Shown: positions 9,946-22,608, counted from the stretch's first letter. The stretch: 64,000 nucleotides of DNA from Papio anubis (GCF_008728515.1 NC_044989.1:73433754-73497753); one strand, 5' to 3'. The notes: generated by a model not told the origin, from the sequence alone. Program-made: numbers and translations.

Positions 9946-10135
9946 CTTCAGCTTCTTGGTGTCCACCATCTGGCCAGCCTGGGGGGCCTGGGTCACAGGC
10001 TGAATGCTCCCAGATGTTACTGTTTTGAGCTTCTCCAGCCCACTGCTCAGGGCTATGCTCAGACTGGAGCGGGACTGCTTCCTGTCGGGGCTGCCCTCCA
10101 CAGGGGCGGCACTGAGAGGCTTCACGGGGTGGGGA
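9946..10135 (-). CDS. RAB11FIP5: RAB11FIP5 exon 4: linker before the Rab11-binding domain
   Basis: Encodes PHPVKPLSAAPVEGSPDRKQ, then SRSSLSIALSSGLEKLKTV, and ends MVDTKKLK, residues 523-586 of the short isoform. The acceptor is TCTTTGCAG/TCCCCACC and the donor CTGAAG/GTAAGG. It enters in phase 2 (two bases from the previous exon) and leaves in phase 0. It is serine- and proline-rich, probably disordered, and links the central region to the coiled-coil RBD. It can be joined either to exon 3 or to the 13614-15608 cassette; both joins keep frame and give a serine codon (AG+T). Confidence 0.95.
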
Positions 10136-10859
10136 CTGCAAAGACATACAAGAGATGGGTTACACAAAGAGAAGGGTGGCACGGGTCAAAGGTGGGGCTG
10201 CTTTCCCTGCAGAGCCTCCAGGTCTGCTGGACAGAAAGCCCAGCACTGGGTGGTAGCTGCCCCTACAGAGTCAAGGTCTCAGGGCAGCCGTGTCCAGTAC
10301 TCCTGAGCAACCCCCTGGGCTGGCCTCAATCCCCACCCCACCACCTGCTCCCTCCCGTTTCACTCCCTCATTCACCCGGTGACCTGGCCCTTTCACAGGG
10401 ACAGCAAAGGCCATACTATAGACTCCTGTGCACCTGTACCCAGCCTCTGTCAGGGACACCCTCCTCCAGCCATCTTCCCTCTTTTCTCTTCTATACTGTA
10501 ACCTTTCTCTAGTGCGGTGACCAACCCTTCCAAGTTCCCAGTTTTCCCAGGACTGTGAGGATTCCCAGGACATGAGACTTTGAGTGCTAAAACCTGGGCA
10601 AATTGGGACACTTGGTCACCCAGCTCTCTCTAGGGGTTCCTTCCCATCAGCATTTACAGAGCCCTGCAAAAACCCTCCCTTGACCTTGTATTTGCTCTAG
10701 CTATCATTCCTAGTCACCTTCCCCTTTCTTCTCACCCAAGCCTCTCCACAGCAGCATGGAGACTACATTTGTGTAATTTCTTACCTTTCATTGACTCCTT
10801 AACCCATTAGAACAGGATGTCGGTCTCTACTGGCCCACCACAAGTGGACTTGTTGAGGT

Positions 10860-11700
10860 CACCAAGCCCTGCTGGTTCTCACTTCACTGACCTCTGTGGA
10901 GCCGACACTTGAAGCACTCCTTCCTTTGGGCTGCTCGCCTCCCTTTCCCTTCAAGACCTCCATCTCGTCTTCCAACCCCACAGCCCCTTCTCAGTCTTAA
11001 CAACTGCTAGTCTGCCCTTGGGTTCTCTCCTCTCCTCCTCCCTGGATCCTACCACCCTCCTAATCTCCATCTCTAACCCAGACCTCACTCCCTGGACTCC
11101 AGACCTGCAGAGTCAGGTGCAGGCTGGCTTGCTCCCTGGGTTCCCCCTCAGGTGCATCCCACTCCCCACCACACCTCCTCTGTGCTGCCCGAGCAGTGAG
11201 GAGAACCTCTGGCCCCCCCCCCGGCTCAGGTCAGAAAGTCAGAAGCCTAGGAATTCCTCTGGCTCATCCTCTTCAGCCTCAGCCTTAACAATCAAGCACT
11301 GCCACCTTCCTACCTTCTTAAGCGACCCTGCTCCTCTCCAAGCCAATGCTTAAACCTTCCTTCTAGCCACAGCCACTAAATGAGCTCCTCCATCTCAGTC
11401 TTGCCCAACTCCAACCACTCTGCTGCAGGATAATGATCTCAGCATGTCCAAAGCCTGAGAATCCTTTAATGGCTTCTATCAAGGTAAGAAAATACAATCT
11501 CTCACACAATTTGGTCCTTGTCCTTTCTTCATGGTCCACTACTCTCCCAGCCACATTCTTACCAAGCTCTTACAAAAGCTATTCTTCTGTCTGGAACAAC
11601 ACTGCCCCTTCCTCCCACTGGCTCACTAATTCCTACTCATATTTCACAGTTGTGCAAGGCCACCTCCTCCAGGAAGCCTTCCTGATTCCTCCAGGCTAAG
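10860..11700 (+). mobile_element. L2 LINE fragment (open-frame end and 3' region)
   Basis: It includes the L2 blocks CTCCATCTCTAACCCAGACC, GCCTGAGAATCCTTTAATGG, CTATTCTTCTGTCTGGAACA and AAGGCCACCTCCTCCAGGAA. Heavily diverged; no functional reading frame. Confidence 0.7.
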
Positions 11701-12534
11701 ATGACCCTTCTCTGGGATCCTCCAGCACCCTGTGACAGTTACATAAACTATAACATAAACTGCATCAGGCCCCTAGATCAGCTATCCTACCCAGGGGACG
11801 TCTTATGAATCTATGCTTACTTCACAGAGGATTTAGACCATTCAGGAGTAGAATGCAAAATGGCTTAGTCCAAGGCCCTGAACTCCACTGAAGGAAGGGT
11901 CACCCAGACCCAGAGACTCTCAGGCTAGATCCATGCATTCATTCTCACAAATCGGGAAGAGCAGCAGAGCACCCAGGCTCTGGGCAGACAGCAGAGAGAA
12001 AGAATGCATCTCAGTCCCTTTCCTGCCACCTAGGAGCCTGCGCTAGGGATGGGGTATAAAAGCAGCTCTAATGCCACCTACGGGCTGTGCCAGGGAAGGG
12101 GAGGATGACCAGTGTAGTATAAAAGTGCCTTGAATGAGGGGCCGGGAGGCCTTGGCTTGTTTGTCCCCTTACATCAGAGGGATCCGGGATCCTAAACCCT
12201 GCGGCTCTCATGGGCTCCATTTCTTCCTTTGATGAATGAGACAGCTCTATTTGGCCCATCTACTTCATAACAGAAGGAACAAGCCCAGTACAGACATGAA
12301 GCCAACTCTGGGAAGAATAAAACTTATAAAAAGTGGCAAATATGATTAGAGGTCATGCTGGCAGACAGCAAGGCCAGCCGAGGACACTGCAACCACCAGC
12401 TCCCCCACCTCAAGGGAGCAGAGTCACCACCACCACCAGGGAGGGACACTGGGGGCAGCCTGGACTCCCTCCTACTCACTTCCCATATGTAGTTCTGGCC
12501 CCTTGGGGTTTCTTCCCTTCTTGGGTCCACTTTA

Positions 12535-12640
12535 TCTTCCCCCAGTGGACTAAACATTCCTTGGGAATAGAGTGGGGACAGTGTCTTTCACCTGTTCAGT
12601 GTCTGACACATAGTAGGCTCAGTGAATGTGGATGACCAAA
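12535..12640 (+). mobile_element. L2 LINE 3' end
   Basis: ATAGAGTGGGGACAGTGTCT followed by CAGTGTCTGACACATAGTAG and GCTCAGTGAATGTGGATGA is a diverged L2 terminus. Confidence 0.6.
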
Positions 12641-13613
12641 CACGAGTGCCTGGTCGGGAGGCCAGTGCTGGAGCCTGTTCTGCTCTCCAAGCCCCACGCC
12701 CTGCCCTGCTCTCCCCTTCTTCACTTGGTCCTCCTAGGATGCTATTGTCCCAGAGGGACTTGCTGCCTTCTAAGTCACACCCCATCACCTCCCAGTGCCC
12801 TGAGTCTCCAGGCCTCTGCTCACATCACCCCTGACCAGCCAGCCGGTGAGGTCACAGCTTCATAATTCTTCCAAACCTCCCAATGCCACAGTGAGCACAG
12901 TCACATAGGCATCTGCTGTCCACTCAGCGGTCCTAAATGCATCGGAACCACCCCCTGAAAGGCACCAAACGCAAACCAATGAAGCTACTGCTGCGGGTGG
13001 GGAACCTTTCTTCTGAGAGTTACATATGTCTGAAGTGTTTGAGTTTTCCTTTTTCTTCTGAAGGTGTCTGCAGCTTTCTCTCTGACCTAAGTGCTGGTCC
13101 CTCCTCTGGCTCTCTGCCTTCCCCAGCCTGCACCCTCACTCTAGCAGAACAGGAGACTGCTCAAGGCTCCACTGTCAGTCTGCTCTGCCACGGTCTGCCC
13201 CAAGACCTGCCCCCTGCTTGACAAGTTCCACCGCCCCCCCCGCCCACAGCTCCCCTGCAGCCGAGTGCACACACTCCGGAAGGGCCTACAGCACAGCTCT
13301 CCTTCCCTGCCAGCCCACATCGGCTCTCCCCACTTCATTCCTTATGCCCTGCACCTCATCAGTGCTGTTCTCCTAACCCCTGGCTTGTGGGGGTCTGCCT
13401 TGATTATCCCAAGTCCCAAGAAGGCAGCTTCAGAGGTGGTACCATAGAAAGCTCCTGTCTTCAAAGCCTGTACCGTCTTGCCCCTGGAGTAAAAGAGACC
13501 CTCACCTGCCCACAAAGGATGAGGCTGGAGTGTGAACCCCTTAGTCCCTTGGGCTGTTCTGCCCCCTGTCCACCCCCTTCCTCCTGGACAGTGTTCTGGG
13601 GGTGGATGCTCAC

Positions 13614-15608
13614 CTGGCACTGGGCTGTGGCTCCTCAGCTGGTCGTGTCTCCAAGGGCAGAAGCACAAGCGGGGAGGCTGGGGTGGCTGCAGCGAGGTCC
13701 TCCCTAAGTAGGGCAGGGGAGCCCCCAGGTGGGGAGGGCTCAAGGGGGCCAGGGAGTAAGGCTGGCTCCCCTGGTGGTGCGGAGGAGGTGGTCAGGGGCC
13801 GGGCTCCAGACAGGGGAGAGCATGGAGGGCTGGGCCCCCCACGGTGGTGGCTGGCCCAAGGCGGGAGAGGGGGCGGTGGAAAGTCAGGCTCTGGGGGAGT
13901 GGGCAGCTCTTCTGGACCAGAATGAATAGAAGATTCCCTCGACCCTGGCGGGGATGCAGATGAGAGGCTGGGAGGATCTCGGCTCCCCTGAAACAAGAAG
14001 GGGTTCAAGGCATCTTCCTTGGAGACCCACACATCAGCCTGCTGGGAGGTGACTGACAGGGACCCAAGCCCCTCTCCTACTGGATCCTGGCCCTGGGCCT
14101 CAGGAGCCTCAGGGCCTTCTCCAACCTCTGGAGCCCCCCAGATGTGCTGACTTTGAAGAGTCAAGCTCTTTGAGTGACAGGGTATGGGGGCAGGACCCTC
14201 AGGGCAGCTGGTGGGTGCAGACAGGCAGGGCCCAGACACAGGGGGGCTGGCGTCCTCCACTAGCTCTTCCAGGCCAGGTTGGCCCAGCAGGGTTGCAGAG
14301 GAACAGCTGTCAGACTCCTCCGACTCATGCTTCTCTCCCTCCTCCTTGGTCTCCGAGGGACCGACAACCAGTGTACTTAGGGAGGCATCTTCTCCCTCTG
14401 TCTCTGGACCCCTGTTACTCAGCCCCACTGTGGCCTTCTCCTCCTCCTCCTGAGATCTTGAGGGTGTGAAGAGGCGCGGTGGCTTGGGAGGTGGGGTGCT
14501 GGGCTGCAGCCCCTTGTCAGACACCCACTCAGGTTTAGGCTCGGGCTCCAGTGGGGGAAGCCCCTCGCTCCCCTTGGGGCTCACAGTTTCTGGTGATTCA
14601 GGCTGCACCTGGGGAGGAGGCTCATCAGACTCTCCCCGCAACACTAGTGAGGCCGTCTCAGCTGCAGGAGAAATGGTGACCACATCCCAAGGCCAGGCAT
14701 CGTCAGCTGTCTCGACGTCAGGGCAAAGCTGGTTTTCGCCTCGGGAGGACTCATCGTCCTGGCCCTCAGCAGCGCTGTCTGGGCCCGGCAGCCTCTCCCA
14801 CACACTGATCACTTCTGGGGAGCTAAATAGAGATGTCCCACTGTCTGCCGGACTCTGCCCTGCTTCCCCTTCTGGGGCTGGCAGTTCCCTGTCTGGTTCT
14901 GAGGCTGAGGCTCTCAGCTGCAGCTGGGCTGACGAGGAGGGCAGGCCGGCCCCTACCGACCCGAGGGGCCCCGGGTCAGCCGCACTCATGCTCTCGTGGT
15001 CCGGTCCCAAGTCCAGAGGAACCCTGGGCTCCAGCCACACGCTGCTCCCACCTCTTCCTCCTCCTCCTCCCCCAGGGTCTCCCTGGGGCTCAGCTGCCTT
15101 CGCAGTCATGGCCCCGTGGCCTGGGTCTTGCAGCCCTGCCGCCTCCAGCCCCACTCCTGCAGGGGCCAGGATCTCGCTCCTGGCCTCTGGACGCAGCCTG
15201 CTGGCAGCAAAGACGTTGAAGGTGTTGTCCCACTCAGGCAGGGCTTTCCCAGGGGAGGCCAGGGGGGTGGGGCTGGCCCTCGAGGCACTGGGGAGAGAGG
15301 GAGCAGGTGAAGGAGAGTTTAGTGCTATGTCGGCTATGAGCTCCTCGAAGAAGGGGTTGCTCTGCAAAGAGGTGAGGAATGGGTTGGTAAGACCCAATAA
15401 TCCAGGTGGGGTGGCTTCAGGGGTGGCGGTGGTGGTGGTGGCGGCGGCGGCAGTGGCAGCAGCAGGGGAGGCGGCTGCAAAAAGGTTAGTGCTTAGCATG
15501 GGAGCAGCAGTGGGAGCAGGAGTGGGAGGGGCCGGAGCCCAGGGGGAGCAGGGGAGGTGGTGAGGAAGAGCAGCTGGGTCAGATTCTACCTGAGGAGACA
15601 CGTCCAGG
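13614..15608 (-). CDS. RAB11FIP5: RAB11FIP5 large in-frame cassette exon (long isoform)
   Basis: A 1995-bp exon, exactly 665 codons, open throughout. The acceptor is TTGTCTCCCTCCACAG/CCTGG and the donor GCCAG/GTGAGC. It enters and leaves in phase 2, so it can be included or skipped without a frameshift; inclusion gives 1318 residues. It corresponds to the long (Gaf-1b-like) form of this gene. The encoded segment is proline-, serine- and glutamate-rich and probably disordered, with an Ala/Thr run near its start, an EEEE stretch, and no known folded domain. Three NPF motifs occur, at residues 598-600, 607-609 and 1058-1060 of the long isoform. NPF binds EH domains such as those of EHD recycling proteins, so the exon probably adds EH-domain partners to this Rab11 effector. 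The proposed partners are inference. Confidence 0.9.
15423..15470. repeat. GGTGGC/GGCGGC trinucleotide-like repeat coding for Ala/Thr run
   Basis: Plus strand GGTGGCGGTGGTGGTGGTGG then GCGGCGGCGGCAGTGGCAGC. On the gene's strand it encodes AAATAAAATTTTAT. Imperfect, but a likely site of length variation within the cassette exon. Confidence 0.75.
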
Positions 15609-18600
15609 CTGTGGAGGGAGACAAAACCGTGAGCCTCCTGGTTAATGCCAAGACTGGAAAGGTCCCTGAGTCCCACGCCCACCCCCTGCCTCGGGACCAG
15701 GGGCCACAACACACACATAGGCTGGATTTACCTACTTGGGCCAGGGTACAGAGGGAAGACCCCAACATGTAACATTATCAAGTGCCTCCCAAGGAGAAAG
15801 ATGCTGAGCAGAGTTACTTTAATCCTCACTCCACCCCGGAGAGAAATCATCTCATCTGACAGGGAGGATCCAAACCTAACCAAGTGTTCTTTCCTCTATC
15901 CCATGCTGAAGCTTCTAAGGTTCTACTCAACAAGCAATTCACGTCTGGAAAAACTAATCTGAAAGCACCTTACATCCCGTTTTTTGTTTTTTTGTTTTTG
16001 AGATAGAGTCTCTGCCTCCTGGGCTCAAGCCATTCTCGTGCCTCAGTGTGTGCCAACACGCCTGAATAATTTTTGTATTTTTAGGAGAGATGAGGTTTCA
16101 CCATGTTGGCCAGGCTGGTCTCTAACTCCTGGCCTCGTGATCTGCCCACCTGGCCTCCCAAAGTGCTGGGATTACAAACATGAGCCACCATGCCTGGCCC
16201 CTTTTAGGACTAAAAGCAAAGAAAACACCAGCTGGCATGGGGGGATAAAGAGATCAGAGAAAGGCCAGGCCTAGGTATCTGGCTGGACAAAGCCAGAACT
16301 TATAGGACCTAGCAGGGCACCTGGAATTCTGACACTTGAAACAGCCTGGGTTCTATTGATCCCTTGCAGAAGCAGAAGTAATGATGGGCTGTCATCTGGT
16401 GTGACAAGGTGTCTTGTTTCTTTGAGGGGTAGCCTAACTGGCTAAGGAAGATAAGCCACCTATGGAGAACATCAACCAACAGGTTCCCTGATGGTCCAGA
16501 CTTTGTCTCCCAAGGCTGGCAGTGTGGCAGCAGCAGCAACTCTGGATGTCACCAGGGGCTTCTCAGGGACTCTGGGGATGGGGGACAGGAAAGGTGCTCT
16601 TAGGACACTGGAGAACAGGTGCTGGCCTTCATTTGTCCAGGGCAGGGTCCTTTCTGGGAGGAACGACCCCGGCACTGGTGCTTATCCACAGAGTGCAGCC
16701 GACTCCAGAGATGCTGGCAGGGGCGTGCTCTCAAACTAGAGTTTGTCACTTCCCCAGGACACAGACAGAAGGCCAGAAAAAATGGCTGCCTTGCCACTGA
16801 GCCACCGTCAGAGGCAGACCTCGGTGGCCTCACCCTCTGCTGTCTGAGCAGTCTCCCTCCTCATGGCCGGTCTCCCAGCCCTGGCTGTAAGCTTCCAGGA
16901 CCCCTGTTTCTTGGCCCCTGCCTGTCTAGGTGGAAATATCCTGGGGAAACCCCTACACATCCAACTTTTCAAGCCAACCAGTTTATTCCACAGGAAATGT
17001 GGGCAGTGAGTACTGAAGGGGCAGAAGCCAGGCTTTGCCAGCCAGCCCATAAGGAGTATGGCTTGGGGTAGGAAGGGCACCTGTGGCAAGAGTATGAGCT
17101 GTCTGGAGCTTGCCTGGATTCTTCCGGGAACCCAGGGCCCAAAGAGGGCAGACCCACACAGAGGTGGGCTGAGGCAGGTCAGCTCGGCAGCTACCACCAG
17201 GGGCGGAACACAGGAAGGAGCCCAACCAAACAGAGGCACAGGTGGCTCCAAAGATGCTTCTGAGAGTAGGAAGGTCAGCCTCACAGGTAGAACACAGCCA
17301 GGTCCCAAACCCATGGATTTCTCATAAGAATCAGCTTCCAGAGAGTCTCCTGACCCTATTTTTCCCCTTACAATAACTCCTCATCCAAGGGTAAATTCTC
17401 AGTCTCATCCCCTCCACCTAAAGATGGAGGGAGAGGGAGGTAAAAATTCCTACCTGTTCCCACCCTACCTGGGCTTCCCACTACACTACCCTGCTTCTAT
17501 GGTCACGGCGAAGATGCCAAAAGAGGAAGAATCGTGGGCCCAGAGCCTCAACGCCAGCAGATGCCATTTCTCCCTTCATTCCAGAGAAGCCCCAGGCCAA
17601 GGCACACATGCCTGCCTTGGGGACCAAAGGGAGTGAGAAGCAACATACACCACGACCAAGTCAAGAGCCTGACCTCAGCCCACTTGCCATTAGAGCATCC
17701 ATACCACACCCAGCCCAACCCTGCCTACAGCACCCGGGCCCCCAGGAACAGGGCTAGAGCACTCTGAGCTACTTCTCTCCCAGCCCCCTTTATGACAATA
17801 GGCCACAGTCGTCTGAAGGAAGAGAGTCCCATCAACATTAAAAGCACCATGCTTAGCTCTGCCCCCTCAGCCCTAACCTGGCCTGCATTCACCCTTGCAG
17901 TCTTTCAGCAACCTGGCTGGCAGTCAGAACTGCAGGGACAAGAACGGCACGGGAGTAGACTGGGAGCCCCAGGTTAGGCTCGGCAACCTCCCTCTCCCTG
18001 CCAGCTCCCCAGAGGTACACACAAACCTGTTGGTATGGAATTAGCAAAGGGCTCTCCCTGGAGGAAGGGACTCCAAGCACCGGGCCTAGCAGGCTTTACA
18101 GAGCCAGCAGTACTTCTGAGGGCATCCTGTCCGTCCTCCTATCTGGTAACACATCCCTCCTTCATGCCTTCCTCTCCCTTGCTCCACACCACATGCACAT
18201 TCTGAAGGTTCTCACTTCAAAACATCTCCCTCCCACTCCACCTGGCCCAGGTCAGGGACATATTCCCACATGTGCTTGTCTTTGCTGGTCGTGCTCTGAG
18301 AACAGATAAACACCTCTGCATCCTAGAACCCACTGTGCCGGCCTGGCACAGTCTCCCCACCCCCAAGCGGTGGGGGCAGCAACATATACTGACTTGTCTT
18401 CTCTTTTAGGATCAGATGCTGGGAAGGAAGTCAGAAGTCCAGATGTCTCTGCCCCTTCAACCTGAGGGAATAAAACTTTACTGCCTGCAGGAAGCCCTGA
18501 ACAATTGGTTGAACCTGCCACTCAACACAGGAACCACCTGTTCACCCCGACAGCCCCTCTTCTTAAACACTACGCCACAGGGCTACCTCTGTAGCTGAAG

Positions 18601-21600
18601 GCCAGGTGTCACTAGCAGACAGCTCTTCCTTAGGCTGAAAAGAGCCTGTGTCCTTGTCATTTCCACACACTGGTCCCAGAGATGGCAAGTGGATCTGCAC
18701 AGGTTCTCTATCAGGCAATCCCCCAAAGGCCAAAGCCAGCCTTGGAGGCGCGCTAACCTCCAGCAACACTGCCCTTCAGCTTTCCCTCCTGAGGCACAAC
18801 CTCCTGACCCTCCTGAGATGGGCCCAGTGTCCAGGAAACATGTCCAAGAGACGGGCACATCCTCTCACATCACCTGGGCACAATGAGGTGACAGAGGGGC
18901 CTTGTAAGCTGTAAGTAGGGAGAGTGTATCATTTATCTTCCAAACCAGAACACTGTTAATACAGTAACCATGCCAGAACAGGCACAAGCAGGATGTGAGG
19001 CTGCTCTAACTCCAAGCCTCTGGGCGCACATTATAGTTACTCATTTACACCACCAAGAATGCAGCCAACCTCCTTCCACTGCCACAGCACATTCCAGGCC
19101 CACAGGGACCTTGTTGCCCACCATGCCTGGTGCAAGGAGGCACTGCAGAGATTGCCAGAGGCCACCAGCATGATACATTCACCTCTATGTGTACCACACT
19201 TATTCCCAGCTTTAAAAGCTTTTGTAATCAACATTTGATCCCCTTCTGTGCATAGAGTCCTATGGTTAGTGTGGGGGATGGGGATCAAGGGAACACAAGA
19301 ATGACCTGGGATAGACACAAAGACAATCCACTTTGGCCCTGGTGGGTTTAACATGCGTGGTCTTGCCTGTCCTCAAACACACATGAAGTAGCCCATACTG
19401 CAGCTCAGTGTGAATGGCTCATAACAGGGCAGGGGAATGAGGCTAAGTTCTGCAGCCAAGACAAGCTTGGTCTCAACTACCTACTCCCCACTCCAGCACA
19501 CACTGATAGGGGCCCAGTGTGACCACCACGGACCCCAGCAGACAAAGGCCACGTCAGAGGAACAGCAGAACCCTCTTCTCAGTCCTGCATAGCCTCATTT
19601 GTTCCTTCCTCAAGGCAGCAGCCTTTCTCTGGATACTACACTCAACATGTTCAGCCCCGGGCCTCTCTGTGGGGCATCAGTGCCACATGGGAGCACTAGA
19701 GGGCGCCGCTGTTCTTCCTAGTGAGGAACATCCTGCACTCTGCAATGGCAGCCCCAGGGCAGAGGCCCCCAATCTCTGGACCTGGGGACAGGCTCCCCAG
19801 GCCCCAGCTGCAGCTACATTCAGTCACTCCAGTTCTGGGTCTAACTCACAGCTTCCTGCCGTGAGGCAGCCCACCTCTCCTCTCCTCAGAAGCCCTAAGC
19901 AAGCCCTCTGGGGAAGCGCCAACAGTCCTTTCTTCCAGGCCAGCCTTCCCTTCCCTGCAAGGTACACGAGACTAGGATGCTGCTGACTGAGCTCAAAGGC
20001 CAGGTGTCATATCTATCCAGGCCAGGCCATCTTACCCAAAGCACAGCCCCTCCCGCCCCATCTGAATGCACGGCCACAGAGCCTGGCCCTGCAGCCGCCA
20101 CCTGCAAATGGGCCCCATCTGGGGAGGGATGCTGAGTGCCCTCCATCCTGCTAAAGACAAGGCTTGGAATTCAAGTGAGAGCAGGACAGAAACCTCAGCT
20201 TCCTTACGGCCATCAGTGACCCAAATCCTCCAGACTCCAAAAGGCCATTAGGAAACATGGGGAAGCAGGAGAAAGAGGATGGAGACTGTAAGTGCCCCAG
20301 GCCAGTTTCAACCCCACAGACTCACAGCCTGCGGGAGTCTAAGCCCAAAGCCTGGGCACTCACCTACAAATGGCCTCAGCATTCACCCTGCCCCAGAAAA
20401 GGCCCAGAGACACCATACGGACAACCACACTGAGCCTGTGGTCTGTGCCCCTTTCAATCCAGGCGCTCAGCTCCTCCCAGCAAATGCCCTGTCCAGATCT
20501 CCTGCCACCTCCCTCTACCCTACCACCTCCAAATACCTCTAGCTGGCTGTCACAGGGCCACCAGCTCAGCCTGGCATCTGGGAAAGGCCTGTCCCCTTTT
20601 CTTTCTTCCCAATCTTCTCCCAGGCCGCAGATGACCAGCAGCTTGCCTGGGCTCTGGTGAGTAGGGACAGGAGCTGCCATACCAAGCAAGGGAGGCAGGG
20701 GGTGGCATGCCCCTGAAACTGACCCACCCCCCACACCCCTGTCTATGAGGGTCTAACGGGGGTTGTCAGCTGACCATGGCCCAAACCTACAAAGGCCTGC
20801 ATCTCTCTCTCCACTCCTCTCAACAGACTCAGAGTGCCAAAGGGAAACGAAAAGCCAAGACTACAAGATTCCTCTCCCCTCTAGGCAACAGGTTCGGGGT
20901 CTTTCCTCTGCCCTATCTTTTGCCCCCTTGCTACTGTGCTTGTCCTCTAAACCTGTCCAAGCAGCCATGGAATGGGAAGGGCAGGCTTGCTGAGAGAAAC
21001 AGTGGCTCTCACCACACTGGCCAGGGCTGCCACAGATGCTGCCCATGAGGGCTGGCCCCAGGCCCTTGGGAAGGTGGGACACATGCTTCCGTGACCTGTG
21101 CCTGGAGCCCCTCTCTGGACCCTGCTATACAATTCTGCAGCCTCCCCTGGCTCAGAATTAGGAGGAAACAAACGGTGGGCATCAGGGGCTCTGCCCAGGG
21201 CCTGAACTGGGGGACTCAGTACATTCAAAATGGAGCAGCTGCCACCAGCACTTTCCACGGTGCCATTCCCCAAAACCAAGAGACATCAGAGAGGGCCAGA
21301 CCCCCCAAGGTCTCCAAGGACAGAGATGGGTTACAGATTTCATGGGAGCTGCCCACAGCCTCTTGCCAGGGGAAGCAACTGGGGGTGAATGGATGGGGGA
21401 AGGAGTGGTAGCCTCAGTTATTTGACTCCCGTCTCCCAGAGGGAAGCGATCACAGAGTCAGCTGGGGAGAAGTCCTCTAGCTCCTGAGAGGGGAAGGGAA
21501 GTCTGAGGGTGCGGTCTCCAGTCCTCATCTCTCAAGACTTCCTTACCTTGAGGCCAGAGGGCAAGAGGTGGAGGTCAGGAAGCAAAGAAATCACACAAAT

Positions 21601-21908
21601 GGCCTTTCCTGCTTCCCTCCAGCTCAGGGGGTGGGCATGCCAACTCATGCAGCAAGGTCTAGGGCTGAGAAGTCAGACCCCTGAATCCATAGGACTCTCA
21701 GAGCACTGTGCCCTCATAACTCACCTGTGTCCGTGAGCACAAAACGAAGCTTGGCTTAGGGAGACACCCCTACTTAACCATGCAAAGCCAGAGCCCCAGC
21801 AGCCTGCCCGGGGTCCACATCTGCTCCTTCCTCTCTGCCCCAGGGTCCAGGCAGCACACACCCCAGCATCCTCCCCAAGGAGCAAAGTTGGTCTTGCCAA
21901 TGACGTAC
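15609..21908 (-). other. RAB11FIP5: RAB11FIP5 intron 3 (5' part)
   Basis: Runs from the exon 3 donor (AG/GTACGT at 21908) to the cassette acceptor. Apart from one partial Alu at its 3' end it is largely free of recent transposons. I saw no further open exon with good splice sites and RAB11FIP5 similarity. Confidence 0.85.
15980..16200 (-). mobile_element. Alu SINE, internally deleted
   Basis: T-rich start, GAGATAGAGTCT then an abrupt jump to CTGCCTCCTGGGCTCAAGCC, and a normal end CCACCATGCCTGGCC. The segment containing the 'cccaggctggagtgcagtgg' part is missing. Confidence 0.9.
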
Positions 21909-22608
21909 CTGGGTTTCTGAGTTGGGTCCTTGGCTTCTCTCAAGCCAAACCAACTACTCTTGGCCTTTTCTTCCCCACTGGACGAGTGATGTGGGGAGGC
22001 CCCCAGGGTGGGACCCCCCTTTTCCCCCAGAGAGCTTCGGCGCCCCAACTCGCTCCGACTTAGGCCTTGGTGGTGGTGGTGGAAGAGGCCCATCCGGGGC
22101 TTGCGTTCCTCCTTCCGGGCTCCCTCCTTCTCTGCCACAGCCTCAGAGGAGGCTACTATGGGTGTGGCGACCTGGACTGGCTTGCCCTCTGGTAGCCGGG
22201 CCCCCTCCTCCTCTCCAGGGTGGCTGGCCCCAGGGGCCAGGACTTTAGCCTGAGCACTCGGCTCCTCCTGTCCAAGTACTGCCTCCGAGCTGCTGTTGCT
22301 ACGACTGCCTCTGGGCCAGGAGTCATCTGTGGAACGAGGCCCCTCCTCAGACAACCGGGAACAGACAGCTTGCAAGGAGCCAGAGGATGGGAGCGAGCCC
22401 GAGATGGAGCTGCGGTGCCGCACAGGGCCCTGGGGCTCCTCGTTGTAAATGTGGCTCCCATTGACGCAGAGTGAAGAGCGGGAGGCAGCATCCAGGTGGC
22501 CCTGAAGGTCCAGAAGGGCCCGAGGAGGAGCCACTCGCATCTGGCTGGCCTCATCGCTGTAGGTCCTCTTGTGGGTGAACAGCTTGGGGGACTGTGCAGA
22601 GTCCCTAC
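21909..22608 (-). CDS. RAB11FIP5: RAB11FIP5 exon 3: central serine-rich region
   Basis: Encodes residues 290-522, from RDSAQSPKLFTHKRTYSDEA to EAKDPTQKP. Acceptor CCCCTGCAG/GTAGGG; donor CCCAG/GTACGT. The region is rich in serine, with phospho-type clusters (RHRSSISGSLPSSGSL, RSNSSSEAV), a four-histidine run (LFHHHHQG) and basic patches (ARKEERKPR). No folded domain is evident. In this family the central region carries regulatory phosphorylation sites and partner-binding segments. The exon enters in phase 1 and leaves in phase 2, matching both the cassette exon and exon 4. Confidence 0.96.

Larger units (their letters stand above)
10136..13613 (-). other. RAB11FIP5: RAB11FIP5 intron between cassette exon and exon 4
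   Basis: In transcripts that skip the cassette, this stretch is part of one intron running 10136-21908. It holds an L2 copy and an L2 3' end; the rest is unremarkable. Confidence 0.85.

Noticed and set aside
14466..15563. A 365-codon open frame on the plus strand opposite the RAB11FIP5 cassette exon
   Set aside because: It is a shadow of the GC-rich, low-complexity cassette exon; the translation is Ser/Gly/Ala-rich with no recognised domain, and the minus-strand frame is supported by splice sites and known protein.
21770..21908. Extension of the exon 3 frame past its splice donor
   Set aside because: The tail after DPTQKP does not match the family, and the AG/GTACGT donor with an in-phase join to exon 4 or the cassette restores the known protein.
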